DNA of 6,569 bases from Ruminococcus sp. UBA1828 (GCA_002338885.1 DDJI01000009.1:1-6569), one strand, 5' to 3'. Numbered from the stretch's first letter, positions 1-5,760 are shown. Program-made: numbers and translations. Notes: generated by a model not told the origin, from the letters alone.

Positions 1-351
1 GACCTTTCGGAAAACGCGGAGTACGACGAGGCTAAAAACGAGCAGGGCATGCTCGAGGCTCAGATAGCAGACCTTGAGGCGATAATAGCAAACGCAATCA
101 TTGTAGACGATGACAGCCTTTCAATGAACGAAGTCGGCGTAGGCTCGTTTGTAAAGCTCAAGGACTTTGACCTTGACGACATCATAGAGTACCAGATAGT
201 CGGATCTACCGAGTCCGACCCCGACAACAACAAGATATCGGACGAATCTCCGATAGGCAAAGCATGCTTAAAAAAGCATGTCGGAGACATATTCGAGGTT
301 GAGGTTCCCTCCGGAACGCTTAAATTTGAGGTGCTCAACATAAGCAGATAA
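1..351 (+). CDS. greA: Transcription elongation factor GreA (5' end missing)
   Basis: GreA binds in the secondary channel of RNA polymerase and stimulates cleavage of backtracked transcripts. The frame is open from base 1 and gives 116 residues. It begins DLSENAEYDEAKNEQG, the tip of the N-terminal coiled coil. By recalled alignment to E. coli GreA, the first visible Asp matches catalytic D41 and the Glu at visible residue 4 matches E44, so about 40 residues lie outside the window. The C-terminal half is the FKBP-like Gre domain, with the hallmark run ISDESPIGKACLKKHVGD and the ending GTLKFEVLNISR. An internal ATG at base 49 is not the start, because the coding similarity runs through it. The stop is TAA at 349-351. 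lysS follows after 31 bp with no terminator between them, a common arrangement in Bacillota. The identification is firm; only the truncation limits it. Confidence 0.95.
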   Translation, partial: DLSENAEYDEAKNEQGMLEAQIADLEAIIANAIIVDDDSLSMNEVGVGSFVKLKDFDLDDIIEYQIVGSTESDPDNNKISDESPIGKACLKKHVGDIFEVEVPSGTLKFEVLNISR

Positions 352-364
352 CAGCACGAAATAC

Positions 365-370
365 GAAAGG
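365..370 (+). promoter_or_regulatory. Probable ribosome binding site of lysS
   Basis: GAAAGG lies 12 nt before the ATG at 383, which is rather long spacing. A second in-frame ATG at 398 has GGAAG-type purines (388-395) just upstream, so the true start could be five codons later. Neither choice affects a conserved domain. Confidence 0.4.
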
Positions 371-382
371 TTTGAATAAAAA

Positions 383-2419
383 ATGTCGGAAGAAGTAATG
401 ACAAATAACCCTGACGCGCAAAACGACGAGCAGGAGATGACGGGCGAGGAACTGCACTCCCTTGAAAAGATAAGAAGAGATAAGCTCGAAGCGCTTAAAA
501 GAGACGGCAAGAACCCGTTCAAGATAACAAAATACGATTTTAACACCTCCGCCGAGGAGCTAAAGCGCCATTATGAGGAGCTTGAGGCGAAAGCTAAGCA
601 GACGGCGGGCGGCGATGAGGAGCGCTTGGCCGCAGAGCTTGAAAAGATACACGCCGACACGTGGAGAATAGCGGGCAGGATAATGAGCCGCAGGGACATG
701 GGCAAGGCGAACTTTATCGACGTTCAGGACTATAGCGGCAGAATACAGTGCTACGTAAGGCAAAACGACATAGGCTCGGATGAGTTTGCCGACTTTAAGA
801 AGTGGGATATAGGCGATATAGTCGGAGTAGAGGGCTTTGTTTTCAGAACTAAAAAGGGCGAGATATCCCTTCACGCAGGCAGGATAACCCTGCTTTCAAA
901 ATCGCTCACCCCGCTGCCCGAGAAGTGGCACGGACTAAAAGACAGGGACACCCGTTACCGCCAGAGATACACCGACCTCATCGTAAATCCCGATGTAAAA
1001 AAGACCTTTGTCCAAAGGTCACACATAATAAGCTCCATACGCAACTACTTAAACAACCTCGGCTTCATTGAGGTTGAGACGCCCATGCTTGTGGCAAACG
1101 CCGGCGGAGCGAGCGCAAGACCCTTTGAAACGCATTACAACGCATTAAACGAGGATGTAAAGCTCAGAATTTCGCTTGAGCTGTACTTAAAGAGACTTAT
1201 AGTCGGCGGAATTGACAGGGTGTACGAGATAGGCAGAGTTTTCAGAAATGAAGGCATCGACACCCGCCATAACCCCGAGTTCACATTGATGGAGCTGTAT
1301 CAGGCGTATACCGACTACCACGGCATGATGGATCTCGCCGAAAACCTTTACCGCCACGTCGCAAAAGAGGTCGTCGGCACCACCCAAATCGAGTACATGG
1401 GCAACGTTATCGACCTCGACAAGCCGTTTGAGAGAATTACCATGCTCGATGCGGTCAAAAAGTATTCCGGAATAGATTTCAGCGAGATAAAGACGGATGA
1501 GCAGGCGTTTGAGCTTGCAAAGGCTCACCATATAGAATTTGAGCCTAAGCGCCACCATAAGGGCGACATACTCAACCTCTTGTTTGAGGCGTATGTGGAG
1601 GACAAGCTTATTCAGCCCACCTTTATAATGGATCATCCGGTTGAAATATCGCCGCTCACAAAGCGCAAGCCGGACAACCCCGACTACGTGGAGAGATTCG
1701 AGCTGTATATCAACTGCGCCGAAATGGCCAACGCATACTCCGAGTTAAACGATCCGATAGACCAAAGGGCGAGATTCGAGGCTCAGGAGGAGCTTATAAA
1801 GCTCGGCGACGACGAAGCAAACCACATAGACGAGGACTTCATGCATGCTTTGGAGATAGGCATGCCTCCCACGGGCGGAATAGGCTTTGGCATAGACAGA
1901 ATGGTGCAGTTCATGACCGGCTCCGCCGCAATAAGGGATGTTTTGCTCTTCCCGACGATGAAGTCTGTCGGCGGCGCAAAGAATGAAAACGCATCCGCGG
2001 ATGCCGAGCCAAAAGCGGCAGCGCCGGCAGCACAGGAGAAGATAGACTTCTCAAAGGTGCAGATCGAGCCGCTGTTTAAGGATTACGTTGACTTTGAGAC
2101 GTTCTCAAAGTCCGATTTCAGGGCGGTAAAGGTGCTTGCATGCGAAACCGTGCCGAAGTCGAAGAAACTCTTAAAGTTCACCTTAGACGACGGAACGGGC
2201 GCGGACAGAGTGATTTTAAGCGGCATTCATGCCTACTACGAGCCGCAGGAGCTTGTGGGCAAGACATGCATTGCAATTGTAAACCTGCCGCCGAGGGCGA
2301 TGATGGGCATCGATTCCTGCGGCATGCTGATAAGCGCCGTACACCACGAGGAAGGCGAGGAAAAGCTCCACCTTCTGATGGTTGACGACCACATTCCGGC
2401 GGGCGCAAAGCTCTATTAA
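383..2419 (+). CDS. lysS: Class II lysyl-tRNA synthetase with C-terminal MetRS/Trbp111-type tRNA-binding domain
   Basis: It activates lysine with ATP and charges tRNA-Lys in the cytoplasm. The protein has 678 residues; usual bacterial LysRS has about 500. The order is: a charged N-terminal extension (1-90); an OB-fold anticodon-binding domain (about 92-175, with GRIMSRRDMGKANFIDVQD); and the class II catalytic core. In the core, motif 1 is near 218-236 (FIEVETPML), followed by GGASARPF. Motif 2 is near 279-304 (RVYEIGRVFRNEGIDTRHNP). Motif 3 is near 498-526, with GIGFGIDR ending at Arg506 and then IRDVLLFPTMK. An Ala-rich linker (about 528-552) leads to an added domain (about 565-678). That domain has the pattern of the MetRS C-terminal/Trbp111 OB-fold: ILSGI, YYEPQELVGK, NLPPRAMMGIDSCGML, IPAGAKLY. 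All synthetase motifs look intact, so this should be an active enzyme. It sits 31 bp after greA. No T-box is seen between the two genes. Confidence 0.96.
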   Translation: MSEEVMTNNPDAQNDEQEMTGEELHSLEKIRRDKLEALKRDGKNPFKITKYDFNTSAEELKRHYEELEAKAKQTAGGDEERLAAELEKIHADTWRIAGRIMSRRDMGKANFIDVQDYSGRIQCYVRQNDIGSDEFADFKKWDIGDIVGVEGFVFRTKKGEISLHAGRITLLSKSLTPLPEKWHGLKDRDTRYRQRYTDLIVNPDVKKTFVQRSHIISSIRNYLNNLGFIEVETPMLVANAGGASARPFETHYNALNEDVKLRISLELYLKRLIVGGIDRVYEIGRVFRNEGIDTRHNPEFTLMELYQAYTDYHGMMDLAENLYRHVAKEVVGTTQIEYMGNVIDLDKPFERITMLDAVKKYSGIDFSEIKTDEQAFELAKAHHIEFEPKRHHKGDILNLLFEAYVEDKLIQPTFIMDHPVEISPLTKRKPDNPDYVERFELYINCAEMANAYSELNDPIDQRARFEAQEELIKLGDDEANHIDEDFMHALEIGMPPTGGIGFGIDRMVQFMTGSAAIRDVLLFPTMKSVGGAKNENASADAEPKAAAPAAQEKIDFSKVQIEPLFKDYVDFETFSKSDFRAVKVLACETVPKSKKLLKFTLDDGTGADRVILSGIHAYYEPQELVGKTCIAIVNLPPRAMMGIDSCGMLISAVHHEEGEEKLHLLMVDDHIPAGAKLY

Positions 2420-2435
2420 AGCCGAATGCGCTCTT

Positions 2436-2463
2436 TTGCGGCGCGCATGCCCGGCCGCGGCAA
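2436..2463. other. GC-rich imperfect stem-loop after lysS
   Basis: The 80-bp gap after lysS starts with a GC-rich patch. TTGC-G-GCG (2436-2443) can pair with CGC-G-GCAA (2456-2463) around one G/G mismatch and a 12-nt loop. No clear T-run follows, so this is at best a weak terminator of the greA-lysS transcript. It may simply be a GC-rich spacer. Confidence 0.25.
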
Positions 2464-2471
2464 TGAAAATT

Positions 2472-2481
2472 TAAGTACTTA
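2472..2481. promoter_or_regulatory. 10-bp palindrome TAAGTACTTA, possible operator
   Basis: This is a perfect 10-bp palindrome that ends 5 bp before the ribosome binding site of the XRE-type regulator. Dimeric XRE regulators commonly bind such sites to control their own gene, so it is a candidate autoregulatory operator. I see no convincing -35/-10 pair in the gap, and the sequence is AT-rich, so the site may be chance. Confidence 0.3.
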
Positions 2482-2486
2482 TGAAT

Positions 2487-2492
2487 GTGAGG
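2487..2492 (+). promoter_or_regulatory. Ribosome binding site of the XRE-type regulator
   Basis: GTGAGG lies 7 nt before the ATG at 2500 and fixes that start. Translation is therefore independent of lysS. Confidence 0.7.
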
Positions 2493-2499
2493 TTGAATA

Positions 2500-2886
2500 A
2501 TGGATTTAGGAAAGCAGATAAAGGCGTTGAGGCAGAGCAGGGGTCTCACTCAGGAACAGCTTGCCGAGAAAATGGATGTTTCAGTGCAGACAATATCCCG
2601 ATGGGAGAAGTCTGTAAACTACCCTGACATAACTATGCTGCCGATACTTGCATCGTTTTTTAACGTCACGACCGATTATCTGCTTTGCGTGAATGAAAAC
2701 AACGGTGACAAGTCGGATGCAAAGCTTTTAAAGACGGTGGAGACGTTCGAGGTGAAAAGCCGAAAGGACGCGCAGGCCATGGTTGAATGCTTGAAAAAGT
2801 GCAGCCGCCCCGCCCTTAAAGACTACAGCATCACAGAGGAAAACAGCAAGTTGCTGCTTGTGGTGACAAGAGTGTACGCTGAGTGA
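2500..2886 (+). CDS. XRE-family (Cro/CI-type) helix-turn-helix transcriptional regulator
   Basis: A 128-residue DNA-binding protein. Residues 5-60 form a standard HTH_3 domain: helix 2 is near 17-24 (TQEQLAEK), the recognition helix is near 28-36 (SVQTISRWE), and the closing helices read YPDITMLPILASFFNVTTDYLL. After a polar linker (64-78), residues 79-128 form a short domain that I do not recognise: FEVKSRKDAQAMVECLKKC, then ITEENSKLLLVVTRVYAE. Its predicted beta-alpha-beta-beta character could serve for dimerisation or ligand binding; that is inference. No transmembrane or enzymatic part is present. The gene stands alone between lysS and a convergent lipoprotein gene, so its target is not shown by context. 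Self-regulation through the palindrome at 2472-2481 is possible. The regulator class is certain; the role is unknown. Confidence 0.88.
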   Translation: MDLGKQIKALRQSRGLTQEQLAEKMDVSVQTISRWEKSVNYPDITMLPILASFFNVTTDYLLCVNENNGDKSDAKLLKTVETFEVKSRKDAQAMVECLKKCSRPALKDYSITEENSKLLLVVTRVYAE

Positions 2887-2889
2887 GCA

Positions 2890-2923
2890 CGCTTAGTAAG
2901 CGCACACTTTGTTTTCGCTTACT
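2890..2923. repeat. Inverted repeats just after the XRE gene
   Basis: AGTAAGCG (2895-2902) pairs perfectly with CGCTTACT (2916-2923) around a 13-nt loop that contains a T-rich stretch. The same left arm can instead pair with CGCTTA at 2890-2895. The two foldings are mutually exclusive. The element begins 3 nt after the stop codon, so it could help end or stabilise the regulator mRNA. Confidence 0.45.
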
Positions 2924-2944
2924 CATATAAAACCGAACGCAAAA

Positions 2945-2977
2945 AAATCCCCCATGCCGCTGCGGCGTGGGGGATTT
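2945..2977. terminator. Bidirectional intrinsic terminator between convergent genes
   Basis: A 15-bp stem pairs 2945-2959 with 2963-2977 around a CTG loop, with one G-T pair. Its core is CCCCCA/TGGGGG. On the minus strand the hairpin is followed by seven T residues (the A-run 2941-2947 read backwards), a strong terminator for the lipoprotein gene ending at 3038. On the plus strand it is followed by the looser T-rich tract ATTTATCTTT, which can serve the XRE gene ending at 2886. Confidence 0.9.
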
Positions 2978-3037
2978 ATCTTTGTCATTATTTTGTCGCG
3001 TGCTGTCATGCGCGAAGAAATATAAGCGTTCGGCTTG

Positions 3038-4177
3038 TTATTTTACCTCAAACTCGTATGCTGCGCTGTGGTAGGTCAGATCCGAAAGCCTGTAGCCGAT
3101 TATAACTCTGTACCTGCCCGCGGGCATCTCAAGGCAGTTCACACTTTGAGCTACTTCACTGCGCGCCGCAAGCGTCGGATAGTCTATCGGCAGATCGTGG
3201 TCAAGCGGGAAGTACACTTCCCTCCATCCGCCGTCCAAAAAGACCTCTATAGCCGCCTCCCTGTCAAGGGTCAAGGTGTCGTCGGTGTCGTTTTTGATGA
3301 CATATGCAATCGAGTCGCCGCCGGTGTAGCCGTCCGTCTCGAGGGTTATGCCCGCAACCGCCGGTGCATCGTCATACCTGCTTGAGGAGGATGTGTCGTA
3401 CAGGTAGCTGTCTGCCTCGGTTTTCGGCGCGTCCGCAGCCGGCTCATCCGCCCTGTCCGGCGCCATTGTGTATACAAACTCCACAGATGTATACTTTACC
3501 TCGCCTTCAAAGGAGCCGACCTGGTATGCCTGACCCACTCTGTACAGACCGTTGGGGATGTCGTGAAGGCTTGTGGGCGCAAGCATTGTCTCGCCGTCCG
3601 GCTGCACTTCCCACATTTCCATAGGGTCGTCTATGTAGTCGGAAAATCTGACGCCGACCCACTCGCCGTTTATATATGCGTGTATTGTCGGAGGATTTGT
3701 GACGCAAACTACGCTGTCGGAGTTGTTTACAATCTTATAGCTTATGCCGCCCTCTCTGATTTCGGTGACAACCAGTTCAACATCGTCCGGTGTGTAGTCT
3801 TGGGACAGCTCGTAAGTGTTGTATGGGAAACTCTCGGCATCTATTACCGGAGCTTGCGGGGTAACTTCTTCCGGCTCTTCGTCCTCTTCGCCCGTCGTCT
3901 CGACGGGGTCAGCCGGAATGACGGTGGTTGTCGCTGCCTCTGTGGTTTCAGGCGCAGTGGTTGTGACTTCAGGTGCTGTAGTTTCAACGGGTGCAGTGGT
4001 TTCGGGAGTTGTAGTTTCAGGTACAGTAGTTTCATCCGCAGCCGTAACCTCTTCGGCTGATGTAGTTTCTGCGGCAGTTGTTGAGGGGGTAGTTTCCTGC
4101 GGCTCACCGTTACCTGAGCAGGCGCAGAGCAGGAACGTCATAAGAACAGCAGCAAGTATTACGGAAAGAATTTTCAT
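3038..4177 (-). CDS. Secreted lipoprotein with Thr/Glu/Pro-rich stalk and two Ig-like domains
   Basis: A 379-residue protein, probably anchored to the outer face of the cell membrane. Residues 1-19 are a signal peptide (MK, then a hydrophobic core), and the lipobox LCAC places the lipidated cysteine at 20. Residues 26-108 are a low-complexity stalk rich in Thr, Glu, Pro and Ala (repeats of the ETTAPETT type) that becomes acidic near 96-105. Two related domains follow, at about 132-239 and 275-379. Each has a central GEW/GGW..V strand (Trp173, Trp318) and a closing (I/M)P.G.YRV..(A/G)Y segment (Tyr212-Arg213, Tyr356-Arg357), then an aromatic final strand (VEFVYTM, AYEFEV). This pattern resembles bacterial Ig-like domains found in Bacillota lipoproteins (Big_14-like, from memory). 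No catalytic motif is seen; binding or envelope scaffolding is inferred. The start is supported by AAGGGAGG upstream. It is transcribed from its own promoter and ends at a strong terminator. Confidence 0.85.
   Translation of the reverse strand: MKILSVILAAVLMTFLLCACSGNGEPQETTPSTTAAETTSAEEVTAADETTVPETTTPETTAPVETTAPEVTTTAPETTEAATTTVIPADPVETTGEEDEEPEEVTPQAPVIDAESFPYNTYELSQDYTPDDVELVVTEIREGGISYKIVNNSDSVVCVTNPPTIHAYINGEWVGVRFSDYIDDPMEMWEVQPDGETMLAPTSLHDIPNGLYRVGQAYQVGSFEGEVKYTSVEFVYTMAPDRADEPAADAPKTEADSYLYDTSSSSRYDDAPAVAGITLETDGYTGGDSIAYVIKNDTDDTLTLDREAAIEVFLDGGWREVYFPLDHDLPIDYPTLAARSEVAQSVNCLEMPAGRYRVIIGYRLSDLTYHSAAYEFEVK
3925..4095. repeat. Degenerate coding repeats of the Thr-rich stalk
   Basis: On the plus strand, short units of the type GTAGTTTCA/GTGGTTTC recur irregularly. 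On the minus strand they encode Glu-Thr-Thr blocks separated by Pro/Ala/Val in the lipoprotein stalk. Such tracts are prone to length change by slippage or recombination. No exact long unit is kept, so the array looks old. Confidence 0.6.
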
Positions 4178-4189
4178 AAGTAAGATGTA

Positions 4190-4197
4190 CCTCCCTT
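4190..4197 (-). promoter_or_regulatory. Ribosome binding site of the lipoprotein gene
   Basis: Read on the minus strand this is AAGGGAGG. It lies about 12 nt before the ATG at 4177, slightly long but with no better in-frame start nearby. Confidence 0.7.
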
Positions 4198-4229
4198 GAA
4201 ATCGTATGTATATGCGTTGCTATGCTTAT

Positions 4230-4258
4230 ATGTTAATCTAAATATTTCAACATGTCAA
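4230..4258 (-). promoter_or_regulatory. Sigma-A-type promoter of the lipoprotein gene
   Basis: On the minus strand a consensus -35 TTGACA (4253-4258) is followed, after exactly 17 bp, by the -10 TAACAT (4230-4235). Transcription should begin near 4223, giving a leader of about 45 nt that holds the ribosome binding site. Confidence 0.7.
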
Positions 4259-4283
4259 CATATTTCAAGGAAACAAGATTAAC
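4232..4283. repeat. Inverted and direct repeats around the lipoprotein promoter
   Basis: GTTAATCT (4232-4239) and AGATTAAC (4276-4283) form a perfect 8-bp inverted repeat, 44 bp centre to centre. The left arm overlaps the -10 box. Inside it, ATATTTCAA occurs twice (4242-4250 and 4260-4268), 18 bp apart, flanking the -35 box. The placement suggests regulator binding sites. Confidence 0.45.
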
Positions 4284-4294
4284 TTCGACAAATC

Positions 4295-4326
4295 ATGCAA
4301 AATCCCAGACTATTTTATGCAAAATC
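4295..4326. repeat. Direct repeat ATGCAAAATC x2 upstream of the lipoprotein promoter
   Basis: ATGCAAAATC is exact at 4295-4304 and 4317-4326. The 22-bp period is close to two helical turns, so both copies face the same side of the DNA, about 70-105 bp upstream of the predicted lipoprotein start site. The 178-bp gap 4178-4355 holds these sites and the promoter but no gene and no obvious terminator for the methyltransferase. Confidence 0.45.
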
Positions 4327-4355
4327 AATAAACAGTTCCGCCGATACCTTTGTAT

Positions 4356-5219
4356 TCATCTCCTGCCGCCGGTATGTCCGGCGTTTTCCTTCCTCAGCTC
4401 CCAGAACGCGACTGCGCTTGCCGCCGCCACGTTCAGCGAGTCCACGCCGTGGCACATGGGTATTTTTACGGTGTAGTCGCACGCCGCAATCGTCGAGCGG
4501 CACAAGCCGTCCCCCTCCGTGCCCAAAACTATCGCAAGCCTCGGCTCATCTTTTAGCTGCGGGCAGGATATGCTCGCCGAGTTGTCGTCAAGGGCCATTG
4601 CCGCCGTCTTAAACCCAAGCTCGTGAAGCCGCCTGACGCCGTTTTTCTCCCAGTCTTCCGCACCGTCGCATATGTACGTCCACGGCACCAAAAACACCGT
4701 GCCCATGCTCACCCTGACGGCTCTTCTGCAAAGCGGGTCGCAGCATGAAGGCGTGGCAAGCACCGCATCAATGCCCAAAGCTGCTGTCGAGCGCATTATC
4801 GCCCCCACGTTTGTGGCATCGGCTATGTTTTCAAGCACCGCTATCCTCGATGCGCCCTCGCAAACCTTCTCACAGGAGGGAAGTATCGGACGCCGCATGG
4901 CGCACAAAACTCCCCTTGTAAGACGGTAGCCGGTTATCTGCTCGAGGATGTCGTCGTTTGCCGTGTATACCGGTATGTCGGGGCAGTCGCGTATTATGTC
5001 CGCCGCCTGACCGTTTATGTGCTTTCTTTCGGTGAGTATGGACAGCGGGCGGTATCCGCAGTCCAGGGCAAGGCGTATTACCTTCGGGCTTTCCGCTATG
5101 AATACGCCGAGCTGCGGCTCAAGGCGGTTTCTCAGCTGTGCCTCGGTGAGCCGGCAGTAAGGGTCAAGTTCTCGGGCGTTTATGTCATGTATTTCTATTA
5201 TGTCAGGCGCTAAAGGCAT
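4356..5219 (-). CDS. SpoU/TrmH-family RNA 2'-O-ribose methyltransferase
   Basis: A 287-residue SPOUT-fold enzyme predicted to transfer a methyl group from S-adenosylmethionine to a ribose 2'-OH in tRNA or rRNA. The N-terminal part (about 18-110) is a substrate-binding domain of the SpoU_sub_bind type: LTEAQLRNRLEPQLGVFIAE followed by KVIRLAL. The C-terminal part (about 126-277) carries the three trefoil-knot motifs. Motif 1 is NIADATNVGAIMRS, with Asn131, Asn137, Gly139 and the catalytic-type Arg143. Motif 2 is VLGTEGDGL (231-239). Motif 3 is IPMCHGVDSLNVAAA (253-267). The exact RNA target cannot be read from the sequence; the LTEAQLRNRLEP start is typical of an actinobacterial/clostridial subgroup annotated only as RNA methyltransferase. 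The frame is open far upstream to 5564, but the real start is ATG 5217-5219: a perfect AGGAGG lies 7 nt before it and a promoter just upstream. Confidence 0.92.
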   Translation of the reverse strand: MPLAPDIIEIHDINARELDPYCRLTEAQLRNRLEPQLGVFIAESPKVIRLALDCGYRPLSILTERKHINGQAADIIRDCPDIPVYTANDDILEQITGYRLTRGVLCAMRRPILPSCEKVCEGASRIAVLENIADATNVGAIMRSTAALGIDAVLATPSCCDPLCRRAVRVSMGTVFLVPWTYICDGAEDWEKNGVRRLHELGFKTAAMALDDNSASISCPQLKDEPRLAIVLGTEGDGLCRSTIAACDYTVKIPMCHGVDSLNVAAASAVAFWELRKENAGHTGGRR

Positions 5220-5226
5220 ATGTTTT

Positions 5227-5232
5227 CCTCCT
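5227..5232 (-). promoter_or_regulatory. Consensus ribosome binding site fixing the methyltransferase start
   Basis: AGGAGG on the minus strand lies 7 nt before the ATG at 5219. It rules out the longer frame that extends to 5564, which would cross the promoter region and lacks family similarity. Confidence 0.9.
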
Positions 5233-5353
5233 GTTTGCAAATATACAGGTTGATTATACCACGTTTTGCGGCTTTGAAAAAGGGCTTTCGTCAAAATACT
5301 CAAAATAATTAACGCAAACTTCATCATTATTAACAAAATCCTTGTTGCAAACA
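5232..5353. repeat. 9-bp inverted repeat spanning the divergent promoters
   Basis: TGTTTGCAA (5232-5240) and TTGCAAACA (5345-5353) are exact reverse complements in the 187-bp divergent region. The left arm touches the methyltransferase ribosome binding site. The right arm covers the -35 box of the rightward promoter. GCAAAC occurs once more at 5314-5319. The region holds no gene. Confidence 0.4.
5253..5281 (-). promoter_or_regulatory. Extended -10 promoter of the methyltransferase gene
   Basis: On the minus strand TGGTATAAT (5253-5261) is a perfect -10 box with the TGN extension. The -35 position, 17 bp upstream, is poor (TTTTTC), as extended -10 promoters allow. The predicted start near 5246 gives a leader of about 27 nt. 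Confidence 0.7.
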
Positions 5354-5373
5354 CAGTATAGGTATAGTATAAT
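5345..5373 (+). promoter_or_regulatory. Sigma-A-type promoter of the membrane-protein operon
   Basis: A -35 TTGCAA (5345-5350), a 17-bp spacer and a perfect -10 TATAAT (5368-5373). The predicted start near 5380 gives a leader of about 27 nt to the ATG at 5407. Confidence 0.8.
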
Positions 5374-5392
5374 CGAATCAGTAAATCATATG

Positions 5393-5399
5393 AGGGGGA
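5393..5399 (+). promoter_or_regulatory. Ribosome binding site deciding the start at 5407
   Basis: AGGGGGA ends 7 nt before ATG 5407. A GTG at 5401 is in frame but would be only 1 nt from this site, so ATG 5407 is preferred. Confidence 0.7.
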
Positions 5400-5406
5400 A
5401 GTGCAG

Positions 5407-5715
5407 ATGTTAGTTTTAATATCAATGCTCGGCCTGTGGATAACCATCGGTTTTTTGGTTTTGCCTGCGATATTGATATTTGCTCTGCAATTGTGGCTTT
5501 GCTTTAAGATCGGAAAGTTTGTACTTAAATTCGTGCCGATACTTGCGGCGGCTGCGCTATGCATCTTGGTCGCTTTGTGCGCGGGAACGGGATTTTTGAG
5601 CTTTATAATAGGCGGCTTTGCGGGACTTGTCGCATTGCTCTTTGCCGGAGCGGTGATAACGGCGTCGATTGTCGGCTGGGCTGTCTACGCAATTATAAAG
5701 GTAATCAGAGGATAG
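5407..5715 (+). CDS. Small three-helix integral membrane protein, function unknown
   Basis: A 102-residue, almost wholly hydrophobic protein that I cannot assign to a named family. It has three likely membrane helices: about 4-31 (ISMLGLWITIGFLVLPAILI...), 41-63 (FVPILAAAALCILVALCAG...) and 66-97 (IIGGFAGLVALLFAGAVI...). The short loop LCFKIGKFVLKF between helices 1 and 2 and the C-terminal KVIRG are basic. By the positive-inside rule these ends should be cytoplasmic, although two or three helices then need a tight or re-entrant turn. Gly/Ala-rich helices suggest close packing or oligomers. There are no charged residues inside the helices and no catalytic motif. It is the first gene after a strong promoter, and the next gene starts 45 bp later with no terminator between, so the two are probably one operon. 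A good promoter, good ribosome binding site and coding-like composition argue that it is real. Confidence 0.75.
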   Translation: MLVLISMLGLWITIGFLVLPAILIFALQLWLCFKIGKFVLKFVPILAAAALCILVALCAGTGFLSFIIGGFAGLVALLFAGAVITASIVGWAVYAIIKVIRG

Positions 5716-5760
5716 CAGGACAGTACTTAAAAATTTAAAAAAAGAATATCGAGGGATTGT

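Noticed and set aside
352..382. T-box riboswitch or separate promoter for lysS
   Set aside because: The gap after greA is only 31 bp, with no room for a T-box and no -35/-10 pair.
2426..2448. ATGCGC/GCGCAT hairpin as the lysS terminator
   Set aside because: A 6-bp stem with an 11-nt loop and no T-run after it; too weak to call as a terminator.
3563..4060. Plus-strand open frames across the lipoprotein gene (e.g. 3563-4060, 3816-4199)
   Set aside because: They are shadows: the Cys/Arg- or Val/Ser-rich translations come from the Thr-stalk repeats read backwards. The minus strand has the signal peptide, lipobox, ribosome binding site, promoter and terminator.
3925..4095. CRISPR-like or minisatellite array
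   Set aside because: The units are irregular, without constant repeats or unique spacers, and are explained by Thr/Glu/Pro coding in the lipoprotein stalk.
5401..5406. GTG start of the small membrane protein at 5401
   Set aside because: It is only 1 nt from the AGGGGGA ribosome binding site; ATG 5407 has proper spacing.
5220..5564. N-terminal extension of the methyltransferase frame up to 5564
   Set aside because: The added 115 residues look non-coding, cross both divergent promoters and overlap the opposite-strand membrane gene. A perfect AGGAGG and an extended -10 promoter mark the start at 5219.
5716..5760. Terminator between the two membrane-protein genes
   Set aside because: The AT-rich stretch has only a 5-bp TTAAA/TTTAA pairing and no GC stem, so read-through is expected.
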